In this document: positions 26,955 through 36,417 of the stretch, piece by piece
Numbering within the stretch: position 1 is the stretch's first letter
Layout: every line of letters begins with the position of its first letter
Assembly: GCA_902546095.1 (NCBI GenBank)
Contig: CACCIQ010000002.1
Span: 49,321 to 113,320, forward strand
DNA: 64,000 bases
Source of the DNA: an uncultured Bacteroidota bacterium
GTDB lineage: Bacteria; Bacteroidota; Bacteroidia; Flavobacteriales; Flavobacteriaceae
Direction: 5' to 3'
Translations under genes and position numbers: made by a program
Notes under the pieces: generated by a model
Told to the model about the DNA's origin: nothing
What the model saw: only the letters and a program-made list of their open reading frames with translations
The model's database searches: none

Positions 26955-27890
26955 TTATTCTTTCAAACTTTCGTAAAGATTAAATATCTCTTTATTTATT
27001 GATTCATTTTTAGAAACTTGAGTGAAAGTTTTTAAAAAAGCTCTATTGATAGAATCATGTTGTTTTTGAAGTAAAAAACCTACAGCATGGAATCTAAGAA
27101 CTCTTTCCTTTACTAGATATGAGGTTATAATTTCATCCGTTTTTATCAATCTTTTTTGATTAAACTCTACAAAAGAATTAAACTTTATTTCATTTTTAAC
27201 TCTGTTGTAAATATCTAGATATATAAAATCAATATATGGTTTGAAATATCCAAGAAATTTCAAGTTAAAATCAATATTTGAATTATATGGTTTAAATAAA
27301 ATAAACTGTTCTTCAGGTGAAATATTATTTCGTATAATGAATGAATGAATTTTTGAAAGATATGGGTATAATATTGCAGAAGATATGATATCTTGACTCA
27401 GTATTGATATTTCATTCTCTAATAAATATGTATTGAATGAATTAAATTGATCAGTATATAAAGAATCTACTAATCTTTTAAATTCATCGAATTTTAAATT
27501 CAAATTTGAATTAATAAAATCCTCATCCTGCTCGCTTCTTAAAAAAACATCCATTAAAAAATTATTTTTACCAGATCCAGAGCCTGTATAAACTAAAGAT
27601 TCATCAAAATCCAAAGTATTTAATCTGATTTTTAGGCTATCATTTTTTTCTAAGATTATGTATTGAAACTCAGGGTCATGATAAAAATTAAATAATCCAG
27701 AATTTATTGAATCAATAAAAATTTGAAAATTTCCACTAGAATCTATTATACTTTCATCAATTAAAATATCATTTTTATATAAAGAAATTTTATCAGAAGA
27801 TGGGTTTAAGATTTTTCCTCCAAAGAAAGTGTTTTCATTATTTGTACATGATGTTAAAATAACAATAAGAAAAAAAAATCTAAAAAACAT
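26955..27890 (-). CDS. Lipoprotein with a DUF4369-like domain, no thioredoxin domain
   Basis: This 311-residue protein starts with a lipoprotein signal peptide, IVILTSCTNN, with the lipobox cysteine at residue 15. Residues 20-120 are short beta strands (KISLYKNDILIDESIIDSSG, YIILEKNDSLKIRL, TGSGSGKNNF) that resemble the N-terminal domain of TlpA-like lipoproteins such as the one at 52493-53617. The rest is predicted helical. There is no CxxC and the protein ends where a thioredoxin domain would begin. I cannot assign a function. It is likely a surface or periplasmic lipoprotein. It diverges from the ABC-F gene. Confidence 0.65.
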   Translation of the reverse strand: MFFRFFFLIVILTSCTNNENTFFGGKILNPSSDKISLYKNDILIDESIIDSSGNFQIFIDSINSGLFNFYHDPEFQYIILEKNDSLKIRLNTLDFDESLVYTGSGSGKNNFLMDVFLRSEQDEDFINSNLNLKFDEFKRLVDSLYTDQFNSFNTYLLENEISILSQDIISSAILYPYLSKIHSFIIRNNISPEEQFILFKPYNSNIDFNLKFLGYFKPYIDFIYLDIYNRVKNEIKFNSFVEFNQKRLIKTDEIITSYLVKERVLRFHAVGFLLQKQHDSINRAFLKTFTQVSKNESINKEIFNLYESLKE

Positions 27891-27945
27891 ACAATTAAAT
27901 TAAAAATTATTTATACAAAATGTAAATCGCATGCAACCAAATTAT

Positions 27946-27953
27946 TATTTTTG
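27946..27953 (+). promoter_or_regulatory. TAnnTTTG -7 box for the ABC-F gene
   Basis: TATTTTTG is an exact match ending 9 bases before the ATG at 27963. Predicted transcription starts at 27958. The TTG inside the box (27951) opens the longest reading frame but would be untranscribed. Confidence 0.55.
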
Positions 27954-27962
27954 GCAAAAATT

Positions 27963-29564
27963 ATGATTAGCACAACCAACTTATCTGTTCAGTTTGGAAA
28001 AAGAGTACTTTTTGATGAGGTCAATGTAACTTTTAAAAAAGGTAATTGCTATGGAATAATAGGAGCTAATGGATCAGGAAAATCTACTTTTTTAAAAATA
28101 CTTTCTGGAAAAATTAACCCAAACAGTGGAAATGTTTTTATTGAGCCTAATAGAAGGCTCTCTGTGCTAGAACAAAATCAAAATGAATTCGATGAACATG
28201 AAACATTAAAAACCACTATAATGGGTAACAGAGCTTTGTTTGAGATTAAAAAAGAAATGGATGATTTATATTCAAAATCTGATTTTAATGATGATGATGG
28301 TGTCAGAGTGGGTGAATTACAAAATAAATTTGAAGAAATGGATGGGTGGAATGCTGAAAGTGATGCTGCCTCACTTTTATCACAACTTGGTGTTTCAGAA
28401 GATTTACACTACACAAAAATGTCTGAAATTGAGCCTAAAATAAAAGTTAGAGTTCTTCTAGCTCAAGCTTTATTTGGAAATCCTGATATCCTAATCATGG
28501 ATGAACCTACAAATAATCTTGACTTTGAAACCATTAATTGGCTTCAAAATTTTCTTATTAATTACGAAAATACAGTGATTGTTGTATCACACGACAGACA
28601 TTTTCTAGACTCCGTATGTACCCATATTTCAGATATAGATTTTGGTAAAATATCTCACTACACAGGAAATTATTCGTTTTGGTATCAATCAAGTCAACTT
28701 GCTTTAAAGCAAAAAGCCCAACAAAATAAAAAGGCTGAAGAAAAGAAAAAAGAGCTTGAAGACTTTATTGCAAGATTTAGTGCAAACGTGGCAAAGTCTA
28801 AACAAGCCACTTCAAGAAAGAAAATGATTGAAAAATTAAATATCGAAGAAATTAGACCGTCATCAAGAAGATATCCAGGAATTATTTTTGAAAAAGAAAG
28901 GGATTCTGGTGATCAAATTTTAACCATTGAAAATCTAACTATTAACGATGACATTAAAAATCTAAATTTGATTTTAAATAAGGAAGATAAGTTGGTTCTA
29001 TTTTCAAAAGATTCAAAAATAACTTCAAATTTTTATCACACTATATTAAATGACAATAATCACAATTCAATTAAATGGGGTAGTACTATATCTAAATCAT
29101 TTATACCAAATGATAATGATTCATATTTTGATAAAGATATGAATCTAATTGATTGGCTAAGACAATGGACTAATGATGATGAAGAAAGAAAAGAAGACTA
29201 CATTAGAGGTTTTTTAGGTAAAATGATTTTTAGTGGAGATGAAGCTTTAAAATCTTGTAAGGTATTATCTGGTGGTGAAAAAGTTAGGTGTATGTTGTCT
29301 AAAATGATGATGGAAAAGTCTAATTTTTTACTGTTTGATGACCCAACTAATCATCTTGATTTAGAGACAATAACTGCACTAAATAATTCTTTGATTAAGT
29401 TTAAAGGTAATATTGTACTAACAACACAAGACTTTGAATTTGCTAATTCAGTTGGAAATAGAGTTTTTGAAATTGGGACTAAAGGGTATATCGACAAATT
29501 AATGAAATTTGGAGACTACTTAAATGATCCCAAGGTGAATGAACAAAGGGATCTAATTTATTGA
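27963..29564 (+). CDS. ABC-F family ATPase (YbiT/EttA-like)
   Basis: From ATG 27963 the protein has 533 residues and begins MISTTNLSVQFGKRVLFDEV. It contains two ABC ATPase domains and no membrane segment. The first has GIIGANGSGKSTFLKIL and LIMDEPTNNLDFETINW; the second is degenerate at the P-loop (LVLFSKDSKITSNF) but keeps LSGGEKVRCMLSKM and FDDPTNHLDLETI. A lysine- and glutamate-rich linker joins them, as in ABC-F translation factors that act at the ribosomal E site. Loss of the second Walker A is common in the YbiT-type subgroup. A TTG at 27951 would add four residues but lies in the promoter box. It overlaps pheT by seven bases. Confidence 0.9.
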   Translation: MISTTNLSVQFGKRVLFDEVNVTFKKGNCYGIIGANGSGKSTFLKILSGKINPNSGNVFIEPNRRLSVLEQNQNEFDEHETLKTTIMGNRALFEIKKEMDDLYSKSDFNDDDGVRVGELQNKFEEMDGWNAESDAASLLSQLGVSEDLHYTKMSEIEPKIKVRVLLAQALFGNPDILIMDEPTNNLDFETINWLQNFLINYENTVIVVSHDRHFLDSVCTHISDIDFGKISHYTGNYSFWYQSSQLALKQKAQQNKKAEEKKKELEDFIARFSANVAKSKQATSRKKMIEKLNIEEIRPSSRRYPGIIFEKERDSGDQILTIENLTINDDIKNLNLILNKEDKLVLFSKDSKITSNFYHTILNDNNHNSIKWGSTISKSFIPNDNDSYFDKDMNLIDWLRQWTNDDEERKEDYIRGFLGKMIFSGDEALKSCKVLSGGEKVRCMLSKMMMEKSNFLLFDDPTNHLDLETITALNNSLIKFKGNIVLTTQDFEFANSVGNRVFEIGTKGYIDKLMKFGDYLNDPKVNEQRDLIY

Positions 29565-31954
29565 TCTCTTAAAACTGCATTAAATTCCTTAGAGACACTT
29601 TCAACAATCTTATCACTAATTCTCTTTATTTGTTTGTCGCTAAGTGTTCCTTCAGATGGATTAATAGTAACAGAGAAGGAATATGATTTTTTTCCATTTG
29701 ATTTATCAGGCCTGTATGAGTCACCTAATTTAATATCCCCAATAATATTTGGATCTATTGAGAAAATAGTATTTTTCATTTTAGAAAAAAGTACATCATT
29801 CTCAACTAAAAATGAAAAATCTCGAACTACTTTGGGATATTTTGAAACAGATTTTACATTAAAGAAGTTGGGTTTAATTTTTGAAAATAATAAATCAATA
29901 TGAATCAATGCAAAAAAAACATTTGATTTAATTCCAAAATCCTTTAGCTTGTCAGACGAAACTGATCGGATTTCCGCTATAGTTGAACCACCATTTTTTA
30001 GTGTTAATCTGTCATTATTTAAGTGTTCTGAGTATGATATTTTAAACAATTCAAGAATATTTACAACAACATTTTTTAAATAAAAAATCTGTGCTGGGAA
30101 TGATTTATTTGACCATGATTTTTCAACTATATCTCCATTAATAGCTATACCGAGTCTTTTATTTTCAACATAAGTATTTGATTTATAACTATATACAGAC
30201 CCAAATTCGTAAAAATTATTTTTTACGGACTTTCTGTTAATGTTGTATGAAATAGCCTTTAAAAAACCATCTAACAAGTTTGTTCTCATAATTGAAATAT
30301 CGTTGCTTATGGAGTTTTTCAATTTCACTATTTCAGAACTAGAATTATCAGGGTCATTTTGAACAAGCGAGTTATTCATGATTTCATTAAAACTAATTGA
30401 TGAAAGATAATTTGAAATTAAATTTTGAAACTTATTATTATCATTATTTATTGTAGACAATGAAAACTTGAGAGTTTCATCATTAGGAATATTATTATAT
30501 CCATGAATTCTCAAAATTTCTTCAACAACATCACATTCTCTATTCACATCATGTCTATATTTAGGTATTTCAATACCAACAGAAATATCAGTGACATTAT
30601 TAATTTTAAAATCTAAAAAGTTTAAAATTGATTTAATTTTTAATTTATCAATTTCATATCCTATCAAACTATTGATTTTTTCAAAGTTTAAAACAATATT
30701 TTTTTCTTCAATTTTTGATGGATATTCATCAATAATATCACATATTATTTCTCCATCACAGGAATCTTTTATCAATGAGGCAGCTCTTTTTAAAGCATAG
30801 TCAACCATTTCAATATCAACACCTCTCTCAAATCTATAGGAGGAGTCTGTATTTATACTATGATTTTTTGAAGTTTTTCTAACTGATATGGGATTAAAAT
30901 AAGCACTTTCCAGAAAAATTGTTTTAGTTTGATTATTTACAGAATATTTGTAACCTCCATAAACTCCTGCCAAACACATTGGAATATCACCATCACAAAT
31001 TACTAAATCATTCTTAGATAACTTTATTTCTTGTTCATCTAAAGTTTTAAAGACTGTTTTATCTTTTAATGTTTTAATTTCAATTCTTCCTGATTTTATT
31101 TTATCAAGGTCATATGCGTGGAGTGGTTGTCCAAGTTCATGCATTACCAGATTAGTTATATCAACTACATTATTTATAGGTTTAAGGCCAATTGAAATAA
31201 GTTTATTTTTGATTTCTTCTGATGATGGTTTTATTTTAATTCCTTTAATTACTAATCCGCAAAATCTATTACACAAACTAGAATCTTTAATGTCAACAAT
31301 AACACCTGGAGGTAATTTAAGGTTTGAATAATTTAAAACAGATGGAAGTATCAACTCATATTTTTTATCATTTCTATATGAAAGAGCTGCAGATAAATCT
31401 CTAGCTACACCATAGTGACTTATTGCATCGCAACGATTTGGCGTCAATGCAATTTCAAATATCTTATCTTGATACTTCTTATAAACTTTTGATACTGGAT
31501 CACCAATTTTATATTTTTTATTTAGCACTATGATACCATCATGACTATCGCCAACTCCGATTTCATCCTCAGCACAAAGCATTCCCTCACTTTCAATTCC
31601 TCTGATTTTAGATTTATTAATTTTAAAATATTCATTTGTAGAAGTAATTAAATTTGTTCCGACAGGAGCAACAACAACCTTTTGACCCTCACTCACATTT
31701 GGAGCACCACATACAATTGTAAGATCTTCATTTCCTCCAACATCCACCTTTGTAACTTTTAATCTGTCAGCATTGGGATGTTTTTTAGATTCTTTAACTA
31801 ATCCAATTAATAATTTCGATAAATCTGTAGAGGGAAATTCATAATCATTTACTTTTTCAACTTCTAATCCAATATCTGTTAATAAATCCGAAACATTATT
31901 TACCGAAAGATTAAAATCTAGAAGTTCTTTTAGCCATTTGTATGAAATATTCAT
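29558..31954 (-). CDS. pheT: Phenylalanine-tRNA ligase beta subunit
   Basis: The 798-residue protein matches the full-length bacterial PheT. It begins MNISYKWLKELLDF and has an OB-fold tRNA-binding domain at about 40-150 (LKVTKVDVGG, LTIVCGAPNV, KSKIRGIESEGMLCA). B3/B4 editing-domain sequence follows (VVDITNLVMHELGQPLHAYD), then the B5 region with YRFERGVD and the FDX-ACB anticodon-binding domain at the C-terminus. It pairs with PheS, which is not in the window. A TATCTTTA near-box lies five bases before the ATG. recG follows upstream on the same strand with a 29-base gap. Confidence 0.96.
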   Translation of the reverse strand: MNISYKWLKELLDFNLSVNNVSDLLTDIGLEVEKVNDYEFPSTDLSKLLIGLVKESKKHPNADRLKVTKVDVGGNEDLTIVCGAPNVSEGQKVVVAPVGTNLITSTNEYFKINKSKIRGIESEGMLCAEDEIGVGDSHDGIIVLNKKYKIGDPVSKVYKKYQDKIFEIALTPNRCDAISHYGVARDLSAALSYRNDKKYELILPSVLNYSNLKLPPGVIVDIKDSSLCNRFCGLVIKGIKIKPSSEEIKNKLISIGLKPINNVVDITNLVMHELGQPLHAYDLDKIKSGRIEIKTLKDKTVFKTLDEQEIKLSKNDLVICDGDIPMCLAGVYGGYKYSVNNQTKTIFLESAYFNPISVRKTSKNHSINTDSSYRFERGVDIEMVDYALKRAASLIKDSCDGEIICDIIDEYPSKIEEKNIVLNFEKINSLIGYEIDKLKIKSILNFLDFKINNVTDISVGIEIPKYRHDVNRECDVVEEILRIHGYNNIPNDETLKFSLSTINNDNNKFQNLISNYLSSISFNEIMNNSLVQNDPDNSSSEIVKLKNSISNDISIMRTNLLDGFLKAISYNINRKSVKNNFYEFGSVYSYKSNTYVENKRLGIAINGDIVEKSWSNKSFPAQIFYLKNVVVNILELFKISYSEHLNNDRLTLKNGGSTIAEIRSVSSDKLKDFGIKSNVFFALIHIDLLFSKIKPNFFNVKSVSKYPKVVRDFSFLVENDVLFSKMKNTIFSIDPNIIGDIKLGDSYRPDKSNGKKSYSFSVTINPSEGTLSDKQIKRISDKIVESVSKEFNAVLRDQ

Positions 31955-31983
31955 TTAAGTAAAGATAAAGTAACAATTATAAT

Positions 31984-34080
31984 TTAACCAATTTCATTCC
32001 ATGATTTATTAATTGGATTATTTAAAATAAAACTTCTAATATTATAGTTTTCATTTAAATTTAGTTTTGGGTCTTTTTTAATCAATAAATCAGCTTCATT
32101 AGAAACAGAAAATAAAATGCTATCATCTTCTATTATATCAGCAATTTTAAAATCTAAAACACCACTTTGTTTTGTTCCCAGAACATCGCCTGGCCCCCTC
32201 AATCTTAAATCAACTTCAGAAATTTTAAAACCATCATTTGAATTAACCATAGCATCTATTCTTATTTTAGCATCTTCAGAAATCTTATCATTTGTCATTA
32301 AAACACAATAACTATCATATTTTCCTCTACCAACTCTCCCTCTCAGCTGATGAAGTTGAGATAAACCAAATCTTTCTGCATTTTCAATTATCATTACAGA
32401 AGCATTAGGTACATTTACACCAACCTCAATTACAGTTGTAGAAATAAGAATGTCAATTTTTCCATTCAAAAAATTATTCATTTCTATGTCTTTATTTGAT
32501 GACCTCATTCTTCCATGCATTACACCAATTGAGTAATTTTCCTTGTCAAACTCTCTTGTTATGCTTTCTAGCCCATCCTCTAAATATTTTAAATCCATTT
32601 TTTTTGATTCTTCAATTAATGGATAAACTATGTAAATTTGTCTTCCTTGTTTAATTTGATCTCTAATAAATCCAAAAACTTTTAATCTATTTTTGTCTTT
32701 TCTATGAACCGTGATAACATCTTTTCTTCCTGGTGGTAGTTCATCAATAATTGATAAATCTAAATCTCCATACAAGCTCATTGTAAGGGTTCGAGGAATT
32801 GGTGTAGCGGTCATTATTAAAACGTGTGGTGGAGGATTATTCTTTTCCCAAATTTTTGATCTTTGTTTAACTCCAAAACGATGTTGCTCATCAATTACCG
32901 CATAACCTAGATTATTAAAAATGACATTTTGTTCAAATATTGCATGAGTTCCAATTAATAAATTAATTGATCCATTCTTTAAATCATTTAGAAGTATTTT
33001 TCTATCTGATGATTTTGTAGATCCAGTTAAAACCTTAACAACTAAACCTAAATTTTCAAATTTATCTTTAAAGTTTTTAAAATGTTGAAATGCTAAAATT
33101 TCTGTTGGAGCAACAAGACATGATTGATAATTGTTATCAATTGAAATTAAAATAGATAATAATGCAACCACTGTTTTACCTGACCCAACGTCACCCTGTA
33201 AAAGTCTTATCATTTGTTGATTTGATGCAAAATCATTTCTAATTTCCTTTAAAACTTTTTTTTGTGGTTTTGTCAATTCAAAGCTTAGATAATTATTATA
33301 AAAATTATTAAAATACTCCCCAACATAAGGGAAGTAATAACCTTTATTTCTTTTTAATTTATTATGAGATAATTTGAATTTTAGTTGATTAAAAAAAAGT
33401 TCCTCAAACTTCAACCTATACCTTGCTTTTTCTAATAAATCGTGGTTTTCAGGGAAATGAATGTTATGATAAGCTTGGTTTGGTGAAATCAATTTAAATT
33501 TCTTGTTTAAATATTCATTTAGATTTTCATCAAACTTATTCTCTAAAAAAACAAAAAGATTTTTTACAATTTTAATCATTGCTTTATTTGAAATACCGAT
33601 TGAGGAAAGCTTTTCAGTCGAAGAGTAAACAGGTTGTAATTTTATTGATTTAGCTTTAAAATTTTCAATTCTTTCAAATTCAGGGTGAACAAGTGAAGGC
33701 AATTTTTCAAACCAACTAATTCTTCCAAAAAGAATATATTTTTGATTAGTTTTAATTGATTTTTCAACCCAACTTAATCCTTTAAACCATAATACTTTGA
33801 TGTTTTTTTCACCATCAAAGAATTTTGCTTCAATTCCATATCGATTTCTATATTTTTTATAAATAATATTTTTAAAAACACCAGAAATTTGTACATATAC
33901 ATCAGAACTATTTATTTCACTTATTTTATAAAATCTTGATCTATCCAAGTATTTGTAGGGGAAGAAGTTTAAAAGGTCGTAACATCTTCTAATACCTAAT
34001 TCTTCTTTAAATAGTTCAGCGCGCATTTTTCCTACACCCTTGACAAATTCTATTGAAGTATTTAGCTTGGTATTATTCAC
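31984..34080 (-). CDS. recG: ATP-dependent DNA helicase RecG
   Basis: The protein has 698 residues, close to the usual RecG length. An N-terminal OB-fold wedge domain precedes the helicase core with LLQGDVGSGKTVVALLS (motif I), VIDEQHRFGVKQR (motif II, DEQH), IMTATPIPRTL (motif III) and RGRVGRGKYDSYCVL (motif VI), then the RecG C-terminal LRLRGPGDVLGTKQSG. It remodels stalled replication forks. The start is GTG at 34080. A perfect TAAATTTG box at 34085-34092 predicts transcription from exactly that base, so the mRNA is likely leaderless. It diverges from pcrA. Confidence 0.96.
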   Translation of the reverse strand: MNNTKLNTSIEFVKGVGKMRAELFKEELGIRRCYDLLNFFPYKYLDRSRFYKISEINSSDVYVQISGVFKNIIYKKYRNRYGIEAKFFDGEKNIKVLWFKGLSWVEKSIKTNQKYILFGRISWFEKLPSLVHPEFERIENFKAKSIKLQPVYSSTEKLSSIGISNKAMIKIVKNLFVFLENKFDENLNEYLNKKFKLISPNQAYHNIHFPENHDLLEKARYRLKFEELFFNQLKFKLSHNKLKRNKGYYFPYVGEYFNNFYNNYLSFELTKPQKKVLKEIRNDFASNQQMIRLLQGDVGSGKTVVALLSILISIDNNYQSCLVAPTEILAFQHFKNFKDKFENLGLVVKVLTGSTKSSDRKILLNDLKNGSINLLIGTHAIFEQNVIFNNLGYAVIDEQHRFGVKQRSKIWEKNNPPPHVLIMTATPIPRTLTMSLYGDLDLSIIDELPPGRKDVITVHRKDKNRLKVFGFIRDQIKQGRQIYIVYPLIEESKKMDLKYLEDGLESITREFDKENYSIGVMHGRMRSSNKDIEMNNFLNGKIDILISTTVIEVGVNVPNASVMIIENAERFGLSQLHQLRGRVGRGKYDSYCVLMTNDKISEDAKIRIDAMVNSNDGFKISEVDLRLRGPGDVLGTKQSGVLDFKIADIIEDDSILFSVSNEADLLIKKDPKLNLNENYNIRSFILNNPINKSWNEIG

Positions 34081-34084
34081 TTCT

Positions 34085-34092
34085 CAAATTTA
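34085..34092 (-). promoter_or_regulatory. TAnnTTTG -7 box for recG, predicting a leaderless mRNA
   Basis: The minus strand reads TAAATTTG, an exact match, ending four bases before the GTG start codon. Five bases past the box end is 34080, the G of GTG. Confidence 0.55.
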
Positions 34093-34132
34093 ATTTATTA
34101 ACTTTAAAATAATATTCTACCACAAAATTAAA

Positions 34133-36376
34133 TTGAATAATTATCTAGAAAATCTTAATGAAGAGCAAAAACTTCCAGTTCTTCATAAGGATGGTCCACT
34201 CATTGTTATAGCAGGAGCTGGATCCGGTAAAACAAGAGTTTTAACCTACAGGATTATACATTTAATTAATGAAGGGGTTGATCCTTTTAACATACTTGCG
34301 CTTACATTTACTAACAAAGCTGCATTGGAGATGAAAAATAGGATTTCTCTAATTACAAGCGAATCAGTTTCTAGAAGTATTTGGATGGGAACATTTCATT
34401 CAATTTTTGCAAGAATTTTGAGATCAGAAGCACCACTAATTGGATACCCTACAAATTTTACTATATACGATACATACGACTCTGAAAAGCTTATTTCAAA
34501 TATTATTAAAGAAAAGAAACTTGATAAAGATACATATAAGGCTAAATCAATAAAAAATAGGATTTCATCACTAAAAAATAATTTTATCACAGTTGAAAAT
34601 TATTTTAACAATTCTGAGCTAATTGAGGTTGATAAAGCTGCTAAAAGAGATTTATTTGGAGAAATATATCAAGAATATGTAAGAAGATGTTTCAAAGCAA
34701 GTGTTATGGATTTTGATGATCTACTTTTGAAAACAAATGAACTTTTGAATAAAAGCCCAGAGACTCTACTCAAATATCAGCAAAAATTTAAGTATATACT
34801 CGTTGACGAATATCAAGACACAAATTATTCACAATATTTAATAGTAAAAGCTTTAGCTGATAGACATGAAAATTTATGCGTTGTTGGTGATGACTCACAG
34901 AGTATTTACAGTTTCAGAGGAGCAAATATTGATAATATTCTAAATTTTAAAAAACATTATCCGAACTCAATCAGCTATAAACTTGAACAAAATTATAGAT
35001 CTACAAAAAATATAGTTCAAGCAGCAAACTCACTGATAAATCACAATATTTTAAAGTTGGATAAAACAATATGGACAGACAATGATATAGGTGATAAAAT
35101 AATTTTGAATAAATCACTCTCTGACTCTGAGGAGGGCAGATACGTTTCGTCGAATATATTTGAATTAAAAAATAATTTTCAATTGAATAACTCAAGCTTT
35201 GCTGTGCTATATCGAACAAATGCTCAATCAAGATCTATTGAAGATGCTCTGAGGAAGATTAATATTGATTATCAGGTTTTTGGAGGATTATCATTTTATC
35301 AAAGAAAAGAGATAAAAGATGTTTTAGCATATTTAAGAATTATAGAAAACACGAATGACGAGGAGAGCTTGAGGAGAATTATTAATTTCCCCCCGAGGGG
35401 AATTGGTCAAACAACTTTAGACAAGTTGAATATTCTATCAAATGAGCATAATGTTAGCATGTTTGAAGCAATTTCAATTATAAATAAATGCTCAAAATTA
35501 TTTAATCAAAGGACGACACATAAGCTAGAAGATTTTAAGAATTTAATAGAAAGTTTTAAAATCTTTAGTAGTAAAAATAATGCATATGAAACTACAAATC
35601 TAGTTATTCACAAGACTAGACTAATTGATTTTTACAGAAATGAGGGGACTCTTGAGTCAATGAATAGAATTGAAAATATTGAAGAACTTTTGAATGGAGT
35701 TAATGACTTTATTGATCAACAAATAGAAATTTTTGAAGGTGATAATTCTCTGTCAAAATATCTTCAAGATGTTGCATTATATTCTGAGACAGATAAAGAT
35801 ATTCAATCTGAAAAAGTTTCGTTAATGTCAATTCATATGGCAAAAGGCTTAGAATTTCCAATTGTATATGTGGTTGGACTCGAAGAAAATTTATTTCCTT
35901 CAATAATGAGCATTAATTCAAGGGAAGAAATAGAGGAGGAGAGAAGATTATTTTATGTTGCTATGACACGAGCTAAAGAAAAACTCATTTTAAGCCATTG
36001 TGAGCAAAGGTTTAAGTGGGGAAACATTATTGATTGCGAGCCAAGTAGGTTTATAAGTGAAATTGATCCTAAGTTCTTGAATAATGTCAATAGAACAAAT
36101 AATTATATTAAACAAAAGATTGATGAAAGTAAATTTAGATTGAAAAAACTTCCACAAAAAAATTTAAAAAAATTAAGAACAAATCCTATTTCACCTTTAA
36201 AGAACCCAATATTAAATATAAATTTAAATGAAAAGGTTTACCATGAAAGGTTTGGAGAAGGTATTGTTCAAGATATTGAAGGAGAGGGCGATAATATTAG
36301 AGCTAATATTAACTTTAAAATCGGCGGTGAGAAAAAAATTCTACTGAAGTTTGCGAGATTGAAAATTATAAAATAA
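34133..36376 (+). CDS. pcrA: ATP-dependent DNA helicase, UvrD/PcrA family
   Basis: The 747-residue protein has the superfamily 1A motifs in order: IVIAGAGSGKTRVLTYR (about 25-41), ALTFTNKAALEMKNR, MGTFHSIFARILR, ILVDEYQDTNYSQY, VVGDDSQSIYSFRGA, LEQNYRST, and LMSIHMAKGLEFPIVYVVGL near residue 565. A C-terminal SH3-like segment (about 700-747, VYHERFGEGIVQDIEGEG) is typical of PcrA. It acts in DNA repair and in removing RecA or RNA polymerase from DNA. The start is TTG (34133), as MNNYLENLNEEQK fits the family. A strong bidirectional terminator follows the stop codon. Confidence 0.95.
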   Translation: MNNYLENLNEEQKLPVLHKDGPLIVIAGAGSGKTRVLTYRIIHLINEGVDPFNILALTFTNKAALEMKNRISLITSESVSRSIWMGTFHSIFARILRSEAPLIGYPTNFTIYDTYDSEKLISNIIKEKKLDKDTYKAKSIKNRISSLKNNFITVENYFNNSELIEVDKAAKRDLFGEIYQEYVRRCFKASVMDFDDLLLKTNELLNKSPETLLKYQQKFKYILVDEYQDTNYSQYLIVKALADRHENLCVVGDDSQSIYSFRGANIDNILNFKKHYPNSISYKLEQNYRSTKNIVQAANSLINHNILKLDKTIWTDNDIGDKIILNKSLSDSEEGRYVSSNIFELKNNFQLNNSSFAVLYRTNAQSRSIEDALRKINIDYQVFGGLSFYQRKEIKDVLAYLRIIENTNDEESLRRIINFPPRGIGQTTLDKLNILSNEHNVSMFEAISIINKCSKLFNQRTTHKLEDFKNLIESFKIFSSKNNAYETTNLVIHKTRLIDFYRNEGTLESMNRIENIEELLNGVNDFIDQQIEIFEGDNSLSKYLQDVALYSETDKDIQSEKVSLMSIHMAKGLEFPIVYVVGLEENLFPSIMSINSREEIEEERRLFYVAMTRAKEKLILSHCEQRFKWGNIIDCEPSRFISEIDPKFLNNVNRTNNYIKQKIDESKFRLKKLPQKNLKKLRTNPISPLKNPILNINLNEKVYHERFGEGIVQDIEGEGDNIRANINFKIGGEKKILLKFARLKIIK

Positions 36377-36377
36377 A

Positions 36378-36398
36378 AAAGGGGGCAATGCCCCCTTT
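36378..36398. terminator. Bidirectional intrinsic terminator between pcrA and the OmpA lipoprotein gene
   Basis: AAAGGGGGC (36378-36386) and GCCCCCTTT (36390-36398) form a nine-pair stem with a three-base loop, flanked by A and T runs on each side. It lies between convergent genes and can serve both. It is the only GC-rich intrinsic terminator I found between convergent genes in this window. Confidence 0.9.
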
Positions 36399-36417
36399 AT
36401 ATTGAACTTAAATGAGT

